This document shows positions 1 through 8,211 of a stretch of 64,000 nucleotides of DNA, in pieces (positions within the stretch are counted from its first letter, which is position 1; each line of letters begins with the position of its first letter). The stretch covers positions 124,001 to 188,000 of the forward strand of contig NZ_URFY01000001.1 in the NCBI RefSeq assembly GCF_900547205.1, written 5' to 3'. This DNA comes from an uncultured Bacteroides sp. (lineage in GTDB: Bacteria; Bacteroidota; Bacteroidia; Bacteroidales; Bacteroidaceae). The notes beneath the pieces are model-generated. The model searched no databases. It was given only the letters and a program-made list of their open reading frames with translations, and was not told the origin of the DNA. The position numbers and the translations under genes are program-made.

Positions 1-1001
1 AGCGTTTGGAATAATCCAAGCGCCCAGCGGGTACGCTGACGGTAAAGCATGACTAAGTTGGGCGGACCTTCCGTCCAACAACAAGTGTCAGGAATCTGAA
101 CTATCTTATAAGGGCGTGAGAAGTCGCACATATATCCCACCATGCGCGTAATCAAATCCATGTCCTCCGCATGAGAAGGAGCATCATATCCACCGGCGGC
201 AATGGCTACCGAACGGTCAAAAAGCCCGAATCCACCGGAAACATTCGGCATTCCGTTGATGGCGGACCAGCCCATTTTGCCAATCAGGTAAGAACGCATA
301 TACTCCAGATTCTGGAACAACGGAATCGGTGTGCGGGGAGTTCTTACCTCCACTATTTGTCCGTCTTTTACGGTGCATCCGTTTGCCATAAGCATCGTTC
401 CGCTGACAGCAATTACCTGTGTGTGCGAAGAGATAATAGGCGAGATGCAACGGTAAAGAGCGTATTTCTCGAGGATGCAATCCACATCGGTGCAGATGAA
501 GTAAGGATAAGAAGCCGCATTGATGCCCGCATTGGAAGCATCCGCCTTGGTTCCACCGTTCTCCTTGTCGACGACGATGAGCTGGCTGTATTTGGGATTC
601 GTTGATTTCAGAAGCCGCCTGAAGGGTTGGGTCTTGATTCGTTCGATATAGGCGTAGGGTACTTCCACCAGTTCGTAATACTCGGTCATCTTATCCAGCG
701 TGCTGTCCGTGCTGCCGTCGTTCACGATAACAACCTCGTAGAGCGGATACTCCAATGCCAACATAGAGTTTACATTATCAATAATCGACTTTTCTTCGTT
801 ATAGGCAGGAGCAATCACCGAAATACCGGGTGTATAGGGAGATTCCTTGATTGTTTTTCGCACATAGCTTTCCACATAATAGTTTTTCCTCCGTTTCAGC
901 GAGATGAACGAAAGAAAGGCAAATAGGATAAAGGATATAGCCAGCATACTCGTATAAAAGAATACGAAATAATTGAAGAATGTAAATAGAAACTCTCTCA
1001 T
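1..1001 (-). CDS. Processive GT2 family glycosyltransferase, 3' end outside window
   Basis: The minus strand is open from an ATG at 1001 to the window edge, so the C-terminus is missing. The protein begins with a hydrophobic segment (about residues 5-30), followed by a GT2 domain: a PAYNEE-type nucleotide-binding start, a DVDC metal-binding motif, an AEDMDL acidic motif and QRTRW, the QxxRW signature of processive inverting glycosyltransferases. The closest familiar type is the PgaC/IcaA or cellulose synthase-like membrane enzyme that polymerises sugars from UDP-sugars; the substrate cannot be read here. An AGAAGG-like site precedes the ATG. It starts 6 bases after the stop of the HEAT-repeat gene, so the two are very probably co-transcribed. 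Confidence 0.88.
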   Translation of the reverse strand, partial: MREFLFTFFNYFVFFYTSMLAISFILFAFLSFISLKRRKNYYVESYVRKTIKESPYTPGISVIAPAYNEEKSIIDNVNSMLALEYPLYEVVIVNDGSTDSTLDKMTEYYELVEVPYAYIERIKTQPFRRLLKSTNPKYSQLIVVDKENGGTKADASNAGINAASYPYFICTDVDCILEKYALYRCISPIISSHTQVIAVSGTMLMANGCTVKDGQIVEVRTPRTPIPLFQNLEYMRSYLIGKMGWSAINGMPNVSGGFGLFDRSVAIAAGGYDAPSHAEDMDLITRMVGYMCDFSRPYKIVQIPDTCCWTEGPPNLVMLYRQRTRWALGLFQT

Positions 1002-1007
1002 ATCCTT

Positions 1008-2180
1008 CTAGATTATTTGGTTGATTAATGGGTGCCTGGTGTGGGCAAACAAAATCGCTGTGTGAGAATCTGCCTTTCTCTCCAGTTGCTCGAATGTCTT
1101 TCTACCCATGGCACTGTATTCATAAAGGGCTTTCAGCACAATTCGCTTCGTTGCCCAGTTGTCGGCATCGCCGTATGCATTGTACAAGAATCCCAAAGCC
1201 TTGTCCGTCTTCAGGTCTGCAATGGCAAGTATGATTTTTTGCCTCACCTCTTCCGGTTGCATATGATACATTTCAATCAGTTTAGGTTCTATTTCTTTAT
1301 ATTTCAGTTTCCCCAGCGTCTTAATCGCTTCCCCGCGTATTTCTGCGGAGCGTGCATTCAGTTGCTTGGCCAAGATGGGGGCGCTGTCTGTTTCATTGTA
1401 CAGGCGGATTTCGTTGATGAAGAATATCTTCACGTTCTCTTCGGCGGAGGTATTGACCCATTTAATGAAACTGGGCGTGTTGTATCCCACGATTTTGCGG
1501 TGTTCCAGTATGGCGTGCAATTCCATCATGTCCCATTGCCTGAGCTTCATGCCGATATCTTCGTCGAAGAAACGGAACGGGTTTCCCTGGCTTAGCCACA
1601 TATAAGTATAGCGCGACGAATTTCTCAACTCCATTTCCCGATGGTAGAGGAAACGAACCAATACGGCTTCGGACGCATATCCGTTGATGGACTGAATTAG
1701 TTTCAGTGCTTGGATTTTCGCTCTCTTGCGTCCGAATTGCAGTTCGCGCTCAAAAAAGCGGGTAATCTGAAGAACTGTCTGTATCGTTTGGTAATTGAGC
1801 TCGTTGATTTCATCCTCGTGTACACTCTTTAGCTCAGTGAGTAGCTGTGTGATGATGCGCAGCTCGTTCGGCTTCGGACGTTTCTTGGTATCATACTTCA
1901 GTCTCTCGGCTATTTCTTCTTCGGACAGCGGGTTGGTGTCTAAAGATATAGCTTTCATCTCTTCGTAATATTTGTCGAAGGCTTTATTGTATTTGCGCTT
2001 TTCTTTACGTCTCCTGAATATACCGTATATGATGTGTATTAGCAAAAACAAGTACGCCAAGATGCAGAACATTACAGCGATTGAGCATATTCTTATGATT
2101 AAAGGAAAGCCAATAAACTTGTAATATATCCAATAGAAATAATATTCTATGTAATCTAAGCCATATAATACTTGATCCAT
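1008..2180 (-). CDS. HEAT-repeat membrane protein
   Basis: A protein of 390 residues with one strongly hydrophobic segment near the N-terminus (about residues 25-55) followed by a basic stretch, then a soluble, helical body. The C-terminal third shows HEAT-like helical pairs (for example IRGEAIKTLGKLKYKEIEPK and VRQKIILAIADLKTDKALGF). HEAT repeats bind proteins rather than catalyse. It lies directly upstream of, and on the same strand as, the GT2 glycosyltransferase, so a role as a scaffold or regulator of that membrane enzyme is a reasonable inference. The exact partner is unknown. Confidence 0.8.
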   Translation of the reverse strand: MDQVLYGLDYIEYYFYWIYYKFIGFPLIIRICSIAVMFCILAYLFLLIHIIYGIFRRRKEKRKYNKAFDKYYEEMKAISLDTNPLSEEEIAERLKYDTKKRPKPNELRIITQLLTELKSVHEDEINELNYQTIQTVLQITRFFERELQFGRKRAKIQALKLIQSINGYASEAVLVRFLYHREMELRNSSRYTYMWLSQGNPFRFFDEDIGMKLRQWDMMELHAILEHRKIVGYNTPSFIKWVNTSAEENVKIFFINEIRLYNETDSAPILAKQLNARSAEIRGEAIKTLGKLKYKEIEPKLIEMYHMQPEEVRQKIILAIADLKTDKALGFLYNAYGDADNWATKRIVLKALYEYSAMGRKTFEQLERKADSHTAILFAHTRHPLINQII

Positions 2181-2503
2181 CTAGTCTAATATATTTAAAT
2201 AAAAACTTGTATATTCAGAACAGAAAGCATATATTTGTTGCTATAAGCGTTCTGTGGTATACAAATATACGAAATAAGTTGTATAATTTATCCAGTGTTG
2301 CGGAGATGCCTTGTACGCCTGCTTTTAGGGCTTAAAACTTTTCTCGGTGGAAAGGTGGGAAACCACAAATAGGGTGACTAAAGTGGAACTTTGGTATAGG
2401 AAAGTTTTTTGAATAGTTAACAATTTGAGCTATTGTGAAGCATAAGATAAACATATCTATATTGTGAAATAAGAAAACAAACAATAATTTTAAATTTGAA
2501 TTA
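2181..2503. other. Divergent intergenic region
   Basis: This 323-base AT-rich stretch separates two divergent genes. On the minus strand the sequence TATATTTG (plus-strand CAAATATA at 2262-2269) fits the Bacteroides -7 element and could serve the HEAT-repeat gene. A plus-strand TATATTTG lies at 2230-2237, but it is about 270 bases from the LruC gene start, so its role is unclear. No gene is visible. Confidence 0.5.
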
Positions 2504-3871
2504 ATGATGAAGGTTAAGAAGTTTATGTTCGTCCTTATGGGGACGATGTTAGTATTCTCTTCCTGTTCCGATTCGGAACTGGGGAACGGTGAAGATGGAA
2601 GGGGGACGGAGCAATCTGCAACGAACTCTCCGCTGGTGAATGTATATGCTGATGAAGATTGTTCGGAAGCGAGCCTGCTTGCAGGGGATATTTTGTTGAA
2701 AGAGGGTGCCACGCGCACACTTACATTGAATGCTCCTATTCATGCCGATAAGGTATATATGAAGTATAATACGGCTTCGGGCGGTGAAGCAACGAAAACA
2801 TTTGCTTTGACTCCGGTTGCCCGTAGTGGAGGTGTAGGCTTCTCTTATGCCACCAGTCAGAAGGCATCGGTTACGCTTGCCCTTCCGGAGGATGCCGTGA
2901 AGCCGACTTCTGAAACGGATGCCGGTTATCTTTTCTATCACAATACGGGTGTGGCTATGTTTGAAGACGGATGGCCTACGAAACCTGCCTCGTGGTATGA
3001 TGAAGATTTCAATGATGTTGTTTTTGAGTACGACTTGAAAGTAACTGAATGTCAGGATGCCGCACAAATGGAAAAGCAGGGAAGCAAAGAAGAATTGCTG
3101 ATTACGTTGGATGTCCGTGCCATGGGCGGGCAGAATCCTACTGTGCTGGGTGTCATTCTGGAAGGGTTGGATAGCAAGTATATCGATCGTATCACGGCAA
3201 GCCTTCAGTTGAAAGGCGGACAAGGAACGATGACGGAATTGGCAAAGAAAGATTTTTCTAGCGATGCCACTGTGGTAGTTGAAAAGCGCGACTGGAACTG
3301 GAAGAACCAAACTGTCAATAGATATTCTAAGCTGACAGTAGATAAAACTCCGGTGGAAGGGACGATTATTACGCTGGATGGCTTGTCTACTTTAAAAGAA
3401 AATGATGGCAAATTCTTTCAGGTGACGCCGGGATTTATCAAAGAAGGCTTGGAAATGGTGCGTGCGGAAGTGAGACTGATAGGCAAAGAAGGACTGACGG
3501 GTGCTGAAAGAACAGCTCAGCTTGAAGCATTCAGAGAGCTGATTCTTAACACTAACCGGCAGAATTTCTTTATTAAGACTGCTCACGGAATCGAAATCCA
3601 TATGAAAGGTTATGCTCCAACGTCTGCTTATCAGGAGAAATATAAAGAACTGGTTGCAAAAGACAGTGAACTGGATGCAAATATCCCGTATACAAATGTG
3701 GATGGTTATACATGGGGTGTGAAAGTTCCTGTTGGAGCAAGACACGCTTTCGAGAACATTTCTTTTGCTGAAGCGTATACCGAATTTACTGAGTGGATTG
3801 ATTCCAACGGTGCTTCTAATAAGGGATGGTACTTGAAACCTGATGCGGAAAAGACGGTAAGATACTGGTAA
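2504..3871 (+). CDS. LruC domain-containing lipoprotein
   Basis: A protein of 455 residues with a lipoprotein signal peptide ending in LVFSSC (Cys21 lipidated). The middle contains the DEDFNDVVFEYDL motif and the C-terminus contains HAFENISFAEAYTEFTEWI; both are typical of the LruC/DUF4842 domain of Bacteroidota. It is therefore probably anchored to the envelope and perhaps surface exposed. Function in this family is not established; some members are linked to calcium-binding or adhesive surface proteins. Two ATG codons are adjacent, and the first was taken as the start. It appears to be a single-gene unit ending near the hairpin at 4075-4117. Confidence 0.82.
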   Translation: MMKVKKFMFVLMGTMLVFSSCSDSELGNGEDGRGTEQSATNSPLVNVYADEDCSEASLLAGDILLKEGATRTLTLNAPIHADKVYMKYNTASGGEATKTFALTPVARSGGVGFSYATSQKASVTLALPEDAVKPTSETDAGYLFYHNTGVAMFEDGWPTKPASWYDEDFNDVVFEYDLKVTECQDAAQMEKQGSKEELLITLDVRAMGGQNPTVLGVILEGLDSKYIDRITASLQLKGGQGTMTELAKKDFSSDATVVVEKRDWNWKNQTVNRYSKLTVDKTPVEGTIITLDGLSTLKENDGKFFQVTPGFIKEGLEMVRAEVRLIGKEGLTGAERTAQLEAFRELILNTNRQNFFIKTAHGIEIHMKGYAPTSAYQEKYKELVAKDSELDANIPYTNVDGYTWGVKVPVGARHAFENISFAEAYTEFTEWIDSNGASNKGWYLKPDAEKTVRYW

Positions 3872-3907
3872 GTAAATCGGGGATTCGGTTTCAAGTTGGG
3901 TTCTACT

Positions 3908-4018
3908 GCTTGAAACTGTAGTTCCAGCTGCTTGAAACTAGAGTTTCACCCGCTTGAAACTACAGTTCCAGAGCCTTTGGAACTACAGTTTCACACCGAT
4001 GGAACTACAGTTTCAAGC
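3908..4018. repeat. Five-unit palindromic array, 22-base period (array 1)
   Basis: Five copies of a near-palindrome of the form GAAACTnnAGTTTC. The central ACTnnAGT cores begin at 3915, 3937, 3959, 3982 and 4004, giving spacings of 22, 22, 23 and 22. The first unit (3908-3925, GCTTGAAACTGTAGTTCC) and the last unit (4001-4018) are perfect reverse complements over 18 bases, so the whole array can also fold on itself. It lies just after the LruC gene. Confidence 0.85.
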
Positions 4019-4074
4019 AATGAAACAAAAATCAGCTATACGGCAGTGACTGCTACGATGTACTGATGCAATAA

Positions 4075-4117
4075 AATAACGCCTTAGACTTTCGGCCTGA
4101 AAGTCTAAGGCGTTATT
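4075..4117. terminator. Bidirectional hairpin terminator
   Basis: A perfect 19-base inverted repeat (arms 4075-4093 and 4099-4117, loop GGCCT) lies between convergent genes, the LruC gene (+) and the outer-membrane protein gene (-). The outer arm bases are A/T rich, as expected of a terminator working on both strands. Confidence 0.75.
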
Positions 4118-4271
4118 ATGTTTAAGAGTTCAGTTTCGTGTGACAGCAAGTTTTGCTATCACCGTGCTGTCACCTGTTGCTGTCACAGCGTTAAAGGCTT
4201 ACAACCAGAAGGTTAGATGCCAATCGGTGACAGTGTGACAGATATTTGAAGAAAATGTTTTTTGTAGGAGG
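4118..4271. repeat. Clustered TGACAGC/GCTGTCA copies
   Basis: After the terminator, GTGACAGCA (4140-4148) is inverted as TGCTGTCAC at 4165-4173 and again at 4178-4186, with further GTGACAG copies near 4216-4230. No coding sequence is visible. Together with the array and the terminator, this explains most of the 400-base gap between the flanking genes. Confidence 0.5.
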
Positions 4272-5507
4272 TTAAAACATAAACATAGCGACTGCAACAA
4301 TACGGTTGTTGCAAACGGCATGCGTATCTCTGATTTTCCCGCTAGAGGCATTCAGCGAGCCATACCATGCGGAACTCAGCGTATATTCTAATCCGAATTT
4401 CCAATGAGGTACGTTGTAAGTCAGTTCGGCTCCGGCAGTGACAAGCTGGTCGATGTTGGTGCCTGTGCCATACAATTCCGTCTTTCCGTCCTTAACGTAA
4501 AGTTCATCGCTCGTTCCCAGATTCTTGGCATAGCCCACGAAAACTCCCGGTTTCCATTTCCTACCGTACACCACATTCAGCCACGAACTTGAAACACGAA
4601 TCGGAGTGTACTCTTTCTCTCCGGTACGCTTAACCACCGACTTCACTCCAAACCCGCCCAAGCCCGAAGCCTGCGTAAGATTGGAACCTAACACGCTTTT
4701 CGCACCGACGAACCAGTCCTTATTTGTATATTTCACATGAGCTTCGTAAGAAAGGGTCGTGATGCGTTCGTCCACCTTAAACTTCTTGTTGCCGTTTCCG
4801 ATAGCTTCCGTGCGTGGCTTCAATGAAATCATCTCGATGCCGACACCCGCCAGCAAACCTCCTGATTTGTAATCAGCTCCAACGTATAGCTCGGGGATGC
4901 AACCTTTCTTTATATATTCCTGACTCTTTCCGGCAGGACCCTGCGACAGGTATTGAGACTGCCACACCGCCGCTCCCGTCAACTGGAAGTTCTTCTCCGT
5001 ATAGCGATAACGAATTTGCGGTGCACGGCTGAAAGGCTGGAACGGAGCACCTACCGAAAGGTTAAGAATCTGCGGCGAAACGTCTCCAAACAACGGATGC
5101 CACGTCTGACCGAGCAACAGAGCCGACTTACCCCAATCCAGATTCAGGTAAGCATGGCGAAGACGAATCACGGAATAAGACGTTCCCGTGCCGCGAAAGT
5201 CAATTTCCACCTTGGCGGAAGTCTTGGCTGTGCCCAGCTTAGGTCCGGCAACGTCTACTCCCAAGCGGGAATAAAGCGTGTAGAAATTACTGCTAGGCGT
5301 CGAGTTCAGGTCATTCCCATCCTCGTCGCGTACTTTATCTTTCGGATACATATAGAACAAACCGTCCACTGTCTCCTCATTCGCACGGCTGTTGTAATAA
5401 AAGTCCGTGCGAATCTGCCCGTAGAATTTAAAGCTAAAATCCTTCTTCTGTGCAAAGCTGCCTGATACGGTAATCAAGCATAGTAATAATAGAATGTTTT
5501 TCTTCAT
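4272..5507 (-). CDS. Outer-membrane beta-barrel (porin-like) protein
   Basis: A protein of 411 residues with a cleavable signal peptide (MKKNILLLLCLITVSGSFAQ). The mature part consists of alternating strands rich in Tyr, Trp and Gly (FSFKFYGQIRTDFYYNSRAN at the start) and ends in phenylalanine (VAMFMF), the usual C-terminal signature of outer-membrane barrels. It is likely a substrate channel of unknown specificity. An in-frame ATG 27 bases upstream exists, but the -7 box at 5532-5539 predicts a transcript beginning near 5525, which together with the clean signal peptide favours 5507 as the start. It appears to be monocistronic. Confidence 0.75.
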   Translation of the reverse strand: MKKNILLLLCLITVSGSFAQKKDFSFKFYGQIRTDFYYNSRANEETVDGLFYMYPKDKVRDEDGNDLNSTPSSNFYTLYSRLGVDVAGPKLGTAKTSAKVEIDFRGTGTSYSVIRLRHAYLNLDWGKSALLLGQTWHPLFGDVSPQILNLSVGAPFQPFSRAPQIRYRYTEKNFQLTGAAVWQSQYLSQGPAGKSQEYIKKGCIPELYVGADYKSGGLLAGVGIEMISLKPRTEAIGNGNKKFKVDERITTLSYEAHVKYTNKDWFVGAKSVLGSNLTQASGLGGFGVKSVVKRTGEKEYTPIRVSSSWLNVVYGRKWKPGVFVGYAKNLGTSDELYVKDGKTELYGTGTNIDQLVTAGAELTYNVPHWKFGLEYTLSSAWYGSLNASSGKIRDTHAVCNNRIVAVAMFMF

Positions 5508-5531
5508 AATGTGCCTGTTAATAAACGGGCG

Positions 5532-5539
5532 CAAAATTA
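5532..5539 (-). promoter_or_regulatory. -7 box for the barrel gene
   Basis: Minus-strand TAATTTTG matches TAnnTTTG and lies 25 bases upstream of the ATG at 5507. No clear -33 TTTG is visible. Confidence 0.45.
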
Positions 5540-5561
5540 CATAAAATAACTGGTTATCAGC

Positions 5562-6506
5562 TTATCGTTGATTAAAAAAGGCGGAGATAGCTTGATTATA
5601 TTTGCTGAGGTTCGAGCTTTTGTGAATAGCTTTCAGCAGTTTGCGGTCTGCTTGTGGCATCAGATATTCCCAGAAGGTCTTCATCTTGTTCAGCAGCTGA
5701 CCATCGCCTCCTTCCAGTTGCGCGGCATACTGGCTATACACGGAAGTATGCATCGAACGTAGTTTTTCGCCCATTTCATCGGGAGAAAGCATTCTGTTCT
5801 CTTTATATTCGAGAGCCAAAGCCGGGTTGGCTAGCAATCCTCGTCCCAGCATGATACCTGCCAGTTCAGGAAACCGTTCGCTGATGCGCCGGATATCCTC
5901 CAAAGTATTCAAGTCTCCATTGTAAACAAGCGGATGCTCGCAAACTTTCCGGAAAGCGGCGAACCCGTCGAGGTCTACCTCTCCTTTATATTGCTGTTTC
6001 CCCAGACGAGGATGCATCGTCACTTGGCGTAACGGGAAGCTGTTCAGTATCGGAGCCAGAGCGATGCACTCCTCTGCGTTTTCCCAACCCAGTCGCATCT
6101 TTACCGAGAAACTGATTTGCGGATACTTCACAGTCAGTTCGAGCAAAGCCTTCACCTCATCCGGATAGGGCAACATCCCCGAGCCGTTATGTCTCTTTGC
6201 CAGAATAGGGAAAGGACATCCCAGATTAATGTCTACCTCCTGATAGTTTTTCTCGATGAAAAGGGCTAAAATCGTTTCTGCCTTCTCGATAGATGAAGCT
6301 ATCAGCTGTGGAACCAAGTGTGGCGCCTGATTGTTTTCCGGTTCAATTCCTCGGATGTCTCTGCGGCGGAAGCTGCCTTTTTCGAGTCGCACAAACGGAG
6401 TATAATAAGTATCTACACCTCCAAAACAGGCGGAATGCGCATTGCGGTAGAACACCTCAGTGTACCCTTGAAGCGGGGCAAAGTGGATAGGAAGGACTTT
6501 TTGCAT
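5562..6506 (-). CDS. tRNA-dihydrouridine synthase
   Basis: A flavin enzyme that reduces uridine to dihydrouridine in tRNA. The 314-residue protein starts with PIHFAPLQGYTEVFYRNAH, contains DINLGCPFP (the cysteine of the N-x-GCP motif is the conserved catalytic acid of Dus enzymes), KMRLGW, and MLGRGLLANPAL for FMN phosphate binding. The size fits the Dus family. Which tRNA position it serves cannot be told. The ATG at 6506 was chosen over an upstream one because the -7 box at 6524-6531 predicts a very short leader and because homologous proteins begin close to the first beta strand. Confidence 0.88.
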   Translation of the reverse strand: MQKVLPIHFAPLQGYTEVFYRNAHSACFGGVDTYYTPFVRLEKGSFRRRDIRGIEPENNQAPHLVPQLIASSIEKAETILALFIEKNYQEVDINLGCPFPILAKRHNGSGMLPYPDEVKALLELTVKYPQISFSVKMRLGWENAEECIALAPILNSFPLRQVTMHPRLGKQQYKGEVDLDGFAAFRKVCEHPLVYNGDLNTLEDIRRISERFPELAGIMLGRGLLANPALALEYKENRMLSPDEMGEKLRSMHTSVYSQYAAQLEGGDGQLLNKMKTFWEYLMPQADRKLLKAIHKSSNLSKYNQAISAFFNQR

Positions 6507-6523
6507 CGTTATATATTTTTGTG

Positions 6524-6531
6524 CAAAGATA
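6524..6531 (-). promoter_or_regulatory. -7 box for the Dus gene
   Basis: Minus-strand TATCTTTG fits TAnnTTTG and lies 18 bases from the ATG at 6506. Confidence 0.5.
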
Positions 6532-6625
6532 CGGAAAAACCGCATAATTCGATTTTTAAGGCCCCACTATTGGCAATAATAACGATTTTATTTGATTCCA
6601 TTGAACCTTATTAGAAGAAAGTAAC

Positions 6626-6633
6626 TATATTTG
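6626..6633 (+). promoter_or_regulatory. -7 box for the CBM9-like gene
   Basis: TATATTTG matches the Bacteroides -7 consensus exactly. A TTG at 6601-6603 lies about 22 bases upstream as a possible -33 element. The predicted transcript would begin near 6640, supporting the ATG at 6655. Confidence 0.55.
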
Positions 6634-6654
6634 TGTCATCCAAACGAAAGAGAT

Positions 6655-7296
6655 ATGAAAGTAAAGAAAATTAGTTCGGCTAACGTGGAGGCTTGTTCGC
6701 TTCCCAAATTATTTGACGAGGAAAAGATCGATTTCCAATCAGTCCAGTGTGTCAATTGGTCTGAATATCCCTACAAACCCAAAGTAAATTTTCGCATTGC
6801 TCACACACAGGACTCTATTTTATTGCATTTCAAGGTAAGAGAGGAGAGTGTCCGTGCTAAGTATGGCGAAGACAATGGTTCGGTATGGACCGACTCTTGT
6901 GTGGAATTCTTCTCTATACCGGCAGGCGATGGGGTGTATTATAATATTGAATGCAACTGCATCGGAACGATTCTGATAGGAGCAGGTCCCGCCCGCAACA
7001 ACCGTGAGCATGCCCCGAAGGAAGTGACGGCTCTCGTGCAGCGCTGGTCCAGTCTTGGCAATGCTACTTTTGAAGAGCGTGCTGCCGATGCCGATTGGGA
7101 AGTTGCACTGATTATCCCTTATGCTGTTTTCTTCAAGCATCAGATTGAATCTCTCGATGAAAAGGAGATAAAAGCTAACTTCTATAAATGTGGTGACGAA
7201 CTGAAAACTCCCCACTTCCTTTCTTGGAACCCGATAGAGATAGAGCAACCTGATTTTCATCGGCCAGACTTCTTCGGGACGTTGGAGTTTGAATAA
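6655..7296 (+). CDS. CBM9-like carbohydrate-binding family protein
   Basis: A protein of 213 residues without a signal peptide. It resembles the family 9 carbohydrate-binding module-like domain (CBM9_2 type): VNFRIAHTQDSILLHFKVRE, VWTDSCVEFF and YYNIECNCIG are typical of this beta-sandwich. Related proteins occur as single domains in Bacteroides, and their ligand is not established. The lack of an export signal suggests a cytoplasmic location, unusual for a sugar-binding module. The gene is transcribed alone and ends at a strong bidirectional hairpin. Confidence 0.72.
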   Translation: MKVKKISSANVEACSLPKLFDEEKIDFQSVQCVNWSEYPYKPKVNFRIAHTQDSILLHFKVREESVRAKYGEDNGSVWTDSCVEFFSIPAGDGVYYNIECNCIGTILIGAGPARNNREHAPKEVTALVQRWSSLGNATFEERAADADWEVALIIPYAVFFKHQIESLDEKEIKANFYKCGDELKTPHFLSWNPIEIEQPDFHRPDFFGTLEFE

Positions 7297-7302
7297 ATAT
7301 TA

Positions 7303-7373
7303 AGGCACGGATTGCATCGATTTCACGGTTTTATGCAGTTAGATATTCCGTGTAGTCTATGTAATTCGTGCCT
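7303..7373. repeat. Imperfect inverted repeat with CACGG units
   Basis: AGGCACGGATT at 7303-7313 faces AATTCGTGCCT at 7363-7373, and CACGG (7306, 7324) faces CCGTG/TCGTG (7348, 7366). Each pair is spaced 18 bases. The arms are about 26 bases long, with most positions pairing. It lies between the CBM9-like stop and the terminator. Confidence 0.6.
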
Positions 7374-7380
7374 GACAGAT

Positions 7381-7420
7381 AAAAGTAAAAAGGGAGCTTG
7401 ATGGCTCCCTTTTTACTTTT
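7381..7420. terminator. Bidirectional rho-independent terminator
   Basis: A perfect inverted repeat with 17-base arms (7381-7397 and 7404-7420): GGGAGC closes the loop and A/T tracts flank it on both sides. It separates the convergent CBM9-like gene (+) and the LpxA-like gene (-). Confidence 0.88.
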
Positions 7421-7422
7421 AT

Positions 7423-8193
7423 CTATTTCACAATCCCTCTTTCTGAGTTCTTCACGAAGTTGACGATGTTCTCAATCTCTTCACTCATCGGAACCTGATC
7501 GACAATCTTCTGCACAGCATCATGGATGCTAAAGTTACCTTGATAAATCAAACGGTACGCATTGGCGATATGGCGGAGGACTCTTTCCGTCGTGTTATGG
7601 TGCTGCGAAAGCACTACGGCATTCACCCCGTGGTATGCAACCGGGTTCCCGGACATGATGACATAAGGAGGCACATCCTTGGAGATGCGGCATCCGCTTT
7701 GTACCAGTGTCCAACTACCGATGTGGCAATATTGGTGCAGGGTGACATTGCCGCTCAGGATAGCGCAATCGTCCAGCGTACATTCTCCGGCAATGGTAGT
7801 GCCGATACCAACAACGCAATTGTTGCTGATTTGCACATCATGGCAGAGGTGTACTTTATCCATCAGATAATTCCCGTTACCAATTCGGGTAGCATTGCCG
7901 GCAAACGTGGCACGGCTGATGACTACATTCTCGCGGATATCGTTATTGTCTCCGATTATCAGGCTACTCTCTTCTCCTGCATAGTGGAAGTCTTGCGGCT
8001 CCGCTCCCAAGACAGCATTCTGATGTATTTTGTTCCCTTTTCCCATTTTAGTACCTTGCAGGATACTAGCATAAGACATGATGGTGCAATCGTCTCCAAT
8101 TTCTACATTTCTTTCGATGTAGGCAAAAGGGAGAACAGTTACATTCTTGCCTAATTTTGCTTCAGGGTCTACATAAGCTAACGGACTAATCAT
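7423..8193 (-). CDS. lpxA: LpxA-like UDP-GlcNAc O-acyltransferase
   Basis: LpxA transfers a hydroxyacyl chain from acyl carrier protein to UDP-GlcNAc, the first step of lipid A synthesis in the cytoplasm. The 256-residue protein is built from left-handed beta-helix hexapeptides (AYVDPEAKLGKNVTVLPFAYI), carries the LpxA-type GAEPQDFHYAGE segment, and has His118 in HLCHDV at the position of the catalytic His of E. coli LpxA. A helical C-terminal part follows, and the length fits the family. It is the last gene of the efflux operon, 18 bases after the outer-membrane channel gene. In Bacteroides the housekeeping lipid A genes usually cluster elsewhere, so this may be a second copy. Confidence 0.85.
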   Translation of the reverse strand: MISPLAYVDPEAKLGKNVTVLPFAYIERNVEIGDDCTIMSYASILQGTKMGKGNKIHQNAVLGAEPQDFHYAGEESSLIIGDNNDIRENVVISRATFAGNATRIGNGNYLMDKVHLCHDVQISNNCVVGIGTTIAGECTLDDCAILSGNVTLHQYCHIGSWTLVQSGCRISKDVPPYVIMSGNPVAYHGVNAVVLSQHHNTTERVLRHIANAYRLIYQGNFSIHDAVQKIVDQVPMSEEIENIVNFVKNSERGIVK

Positions 8194-8211
8194 AATAGTA
8201 TGTGTTTAAAG

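Noticed and set aside
171..926. Plus-strand open frames across the first kilobase
   Set aside because: They are antisense to the clear GT2 glycosyltransferase on the minus strand and carry no protein family features.
3908..4018. Array 1 as a CRISPR
   Set aside because: Units are themselves palindromic, spacers are only a few bases, only five units exist and no cas gene is near.
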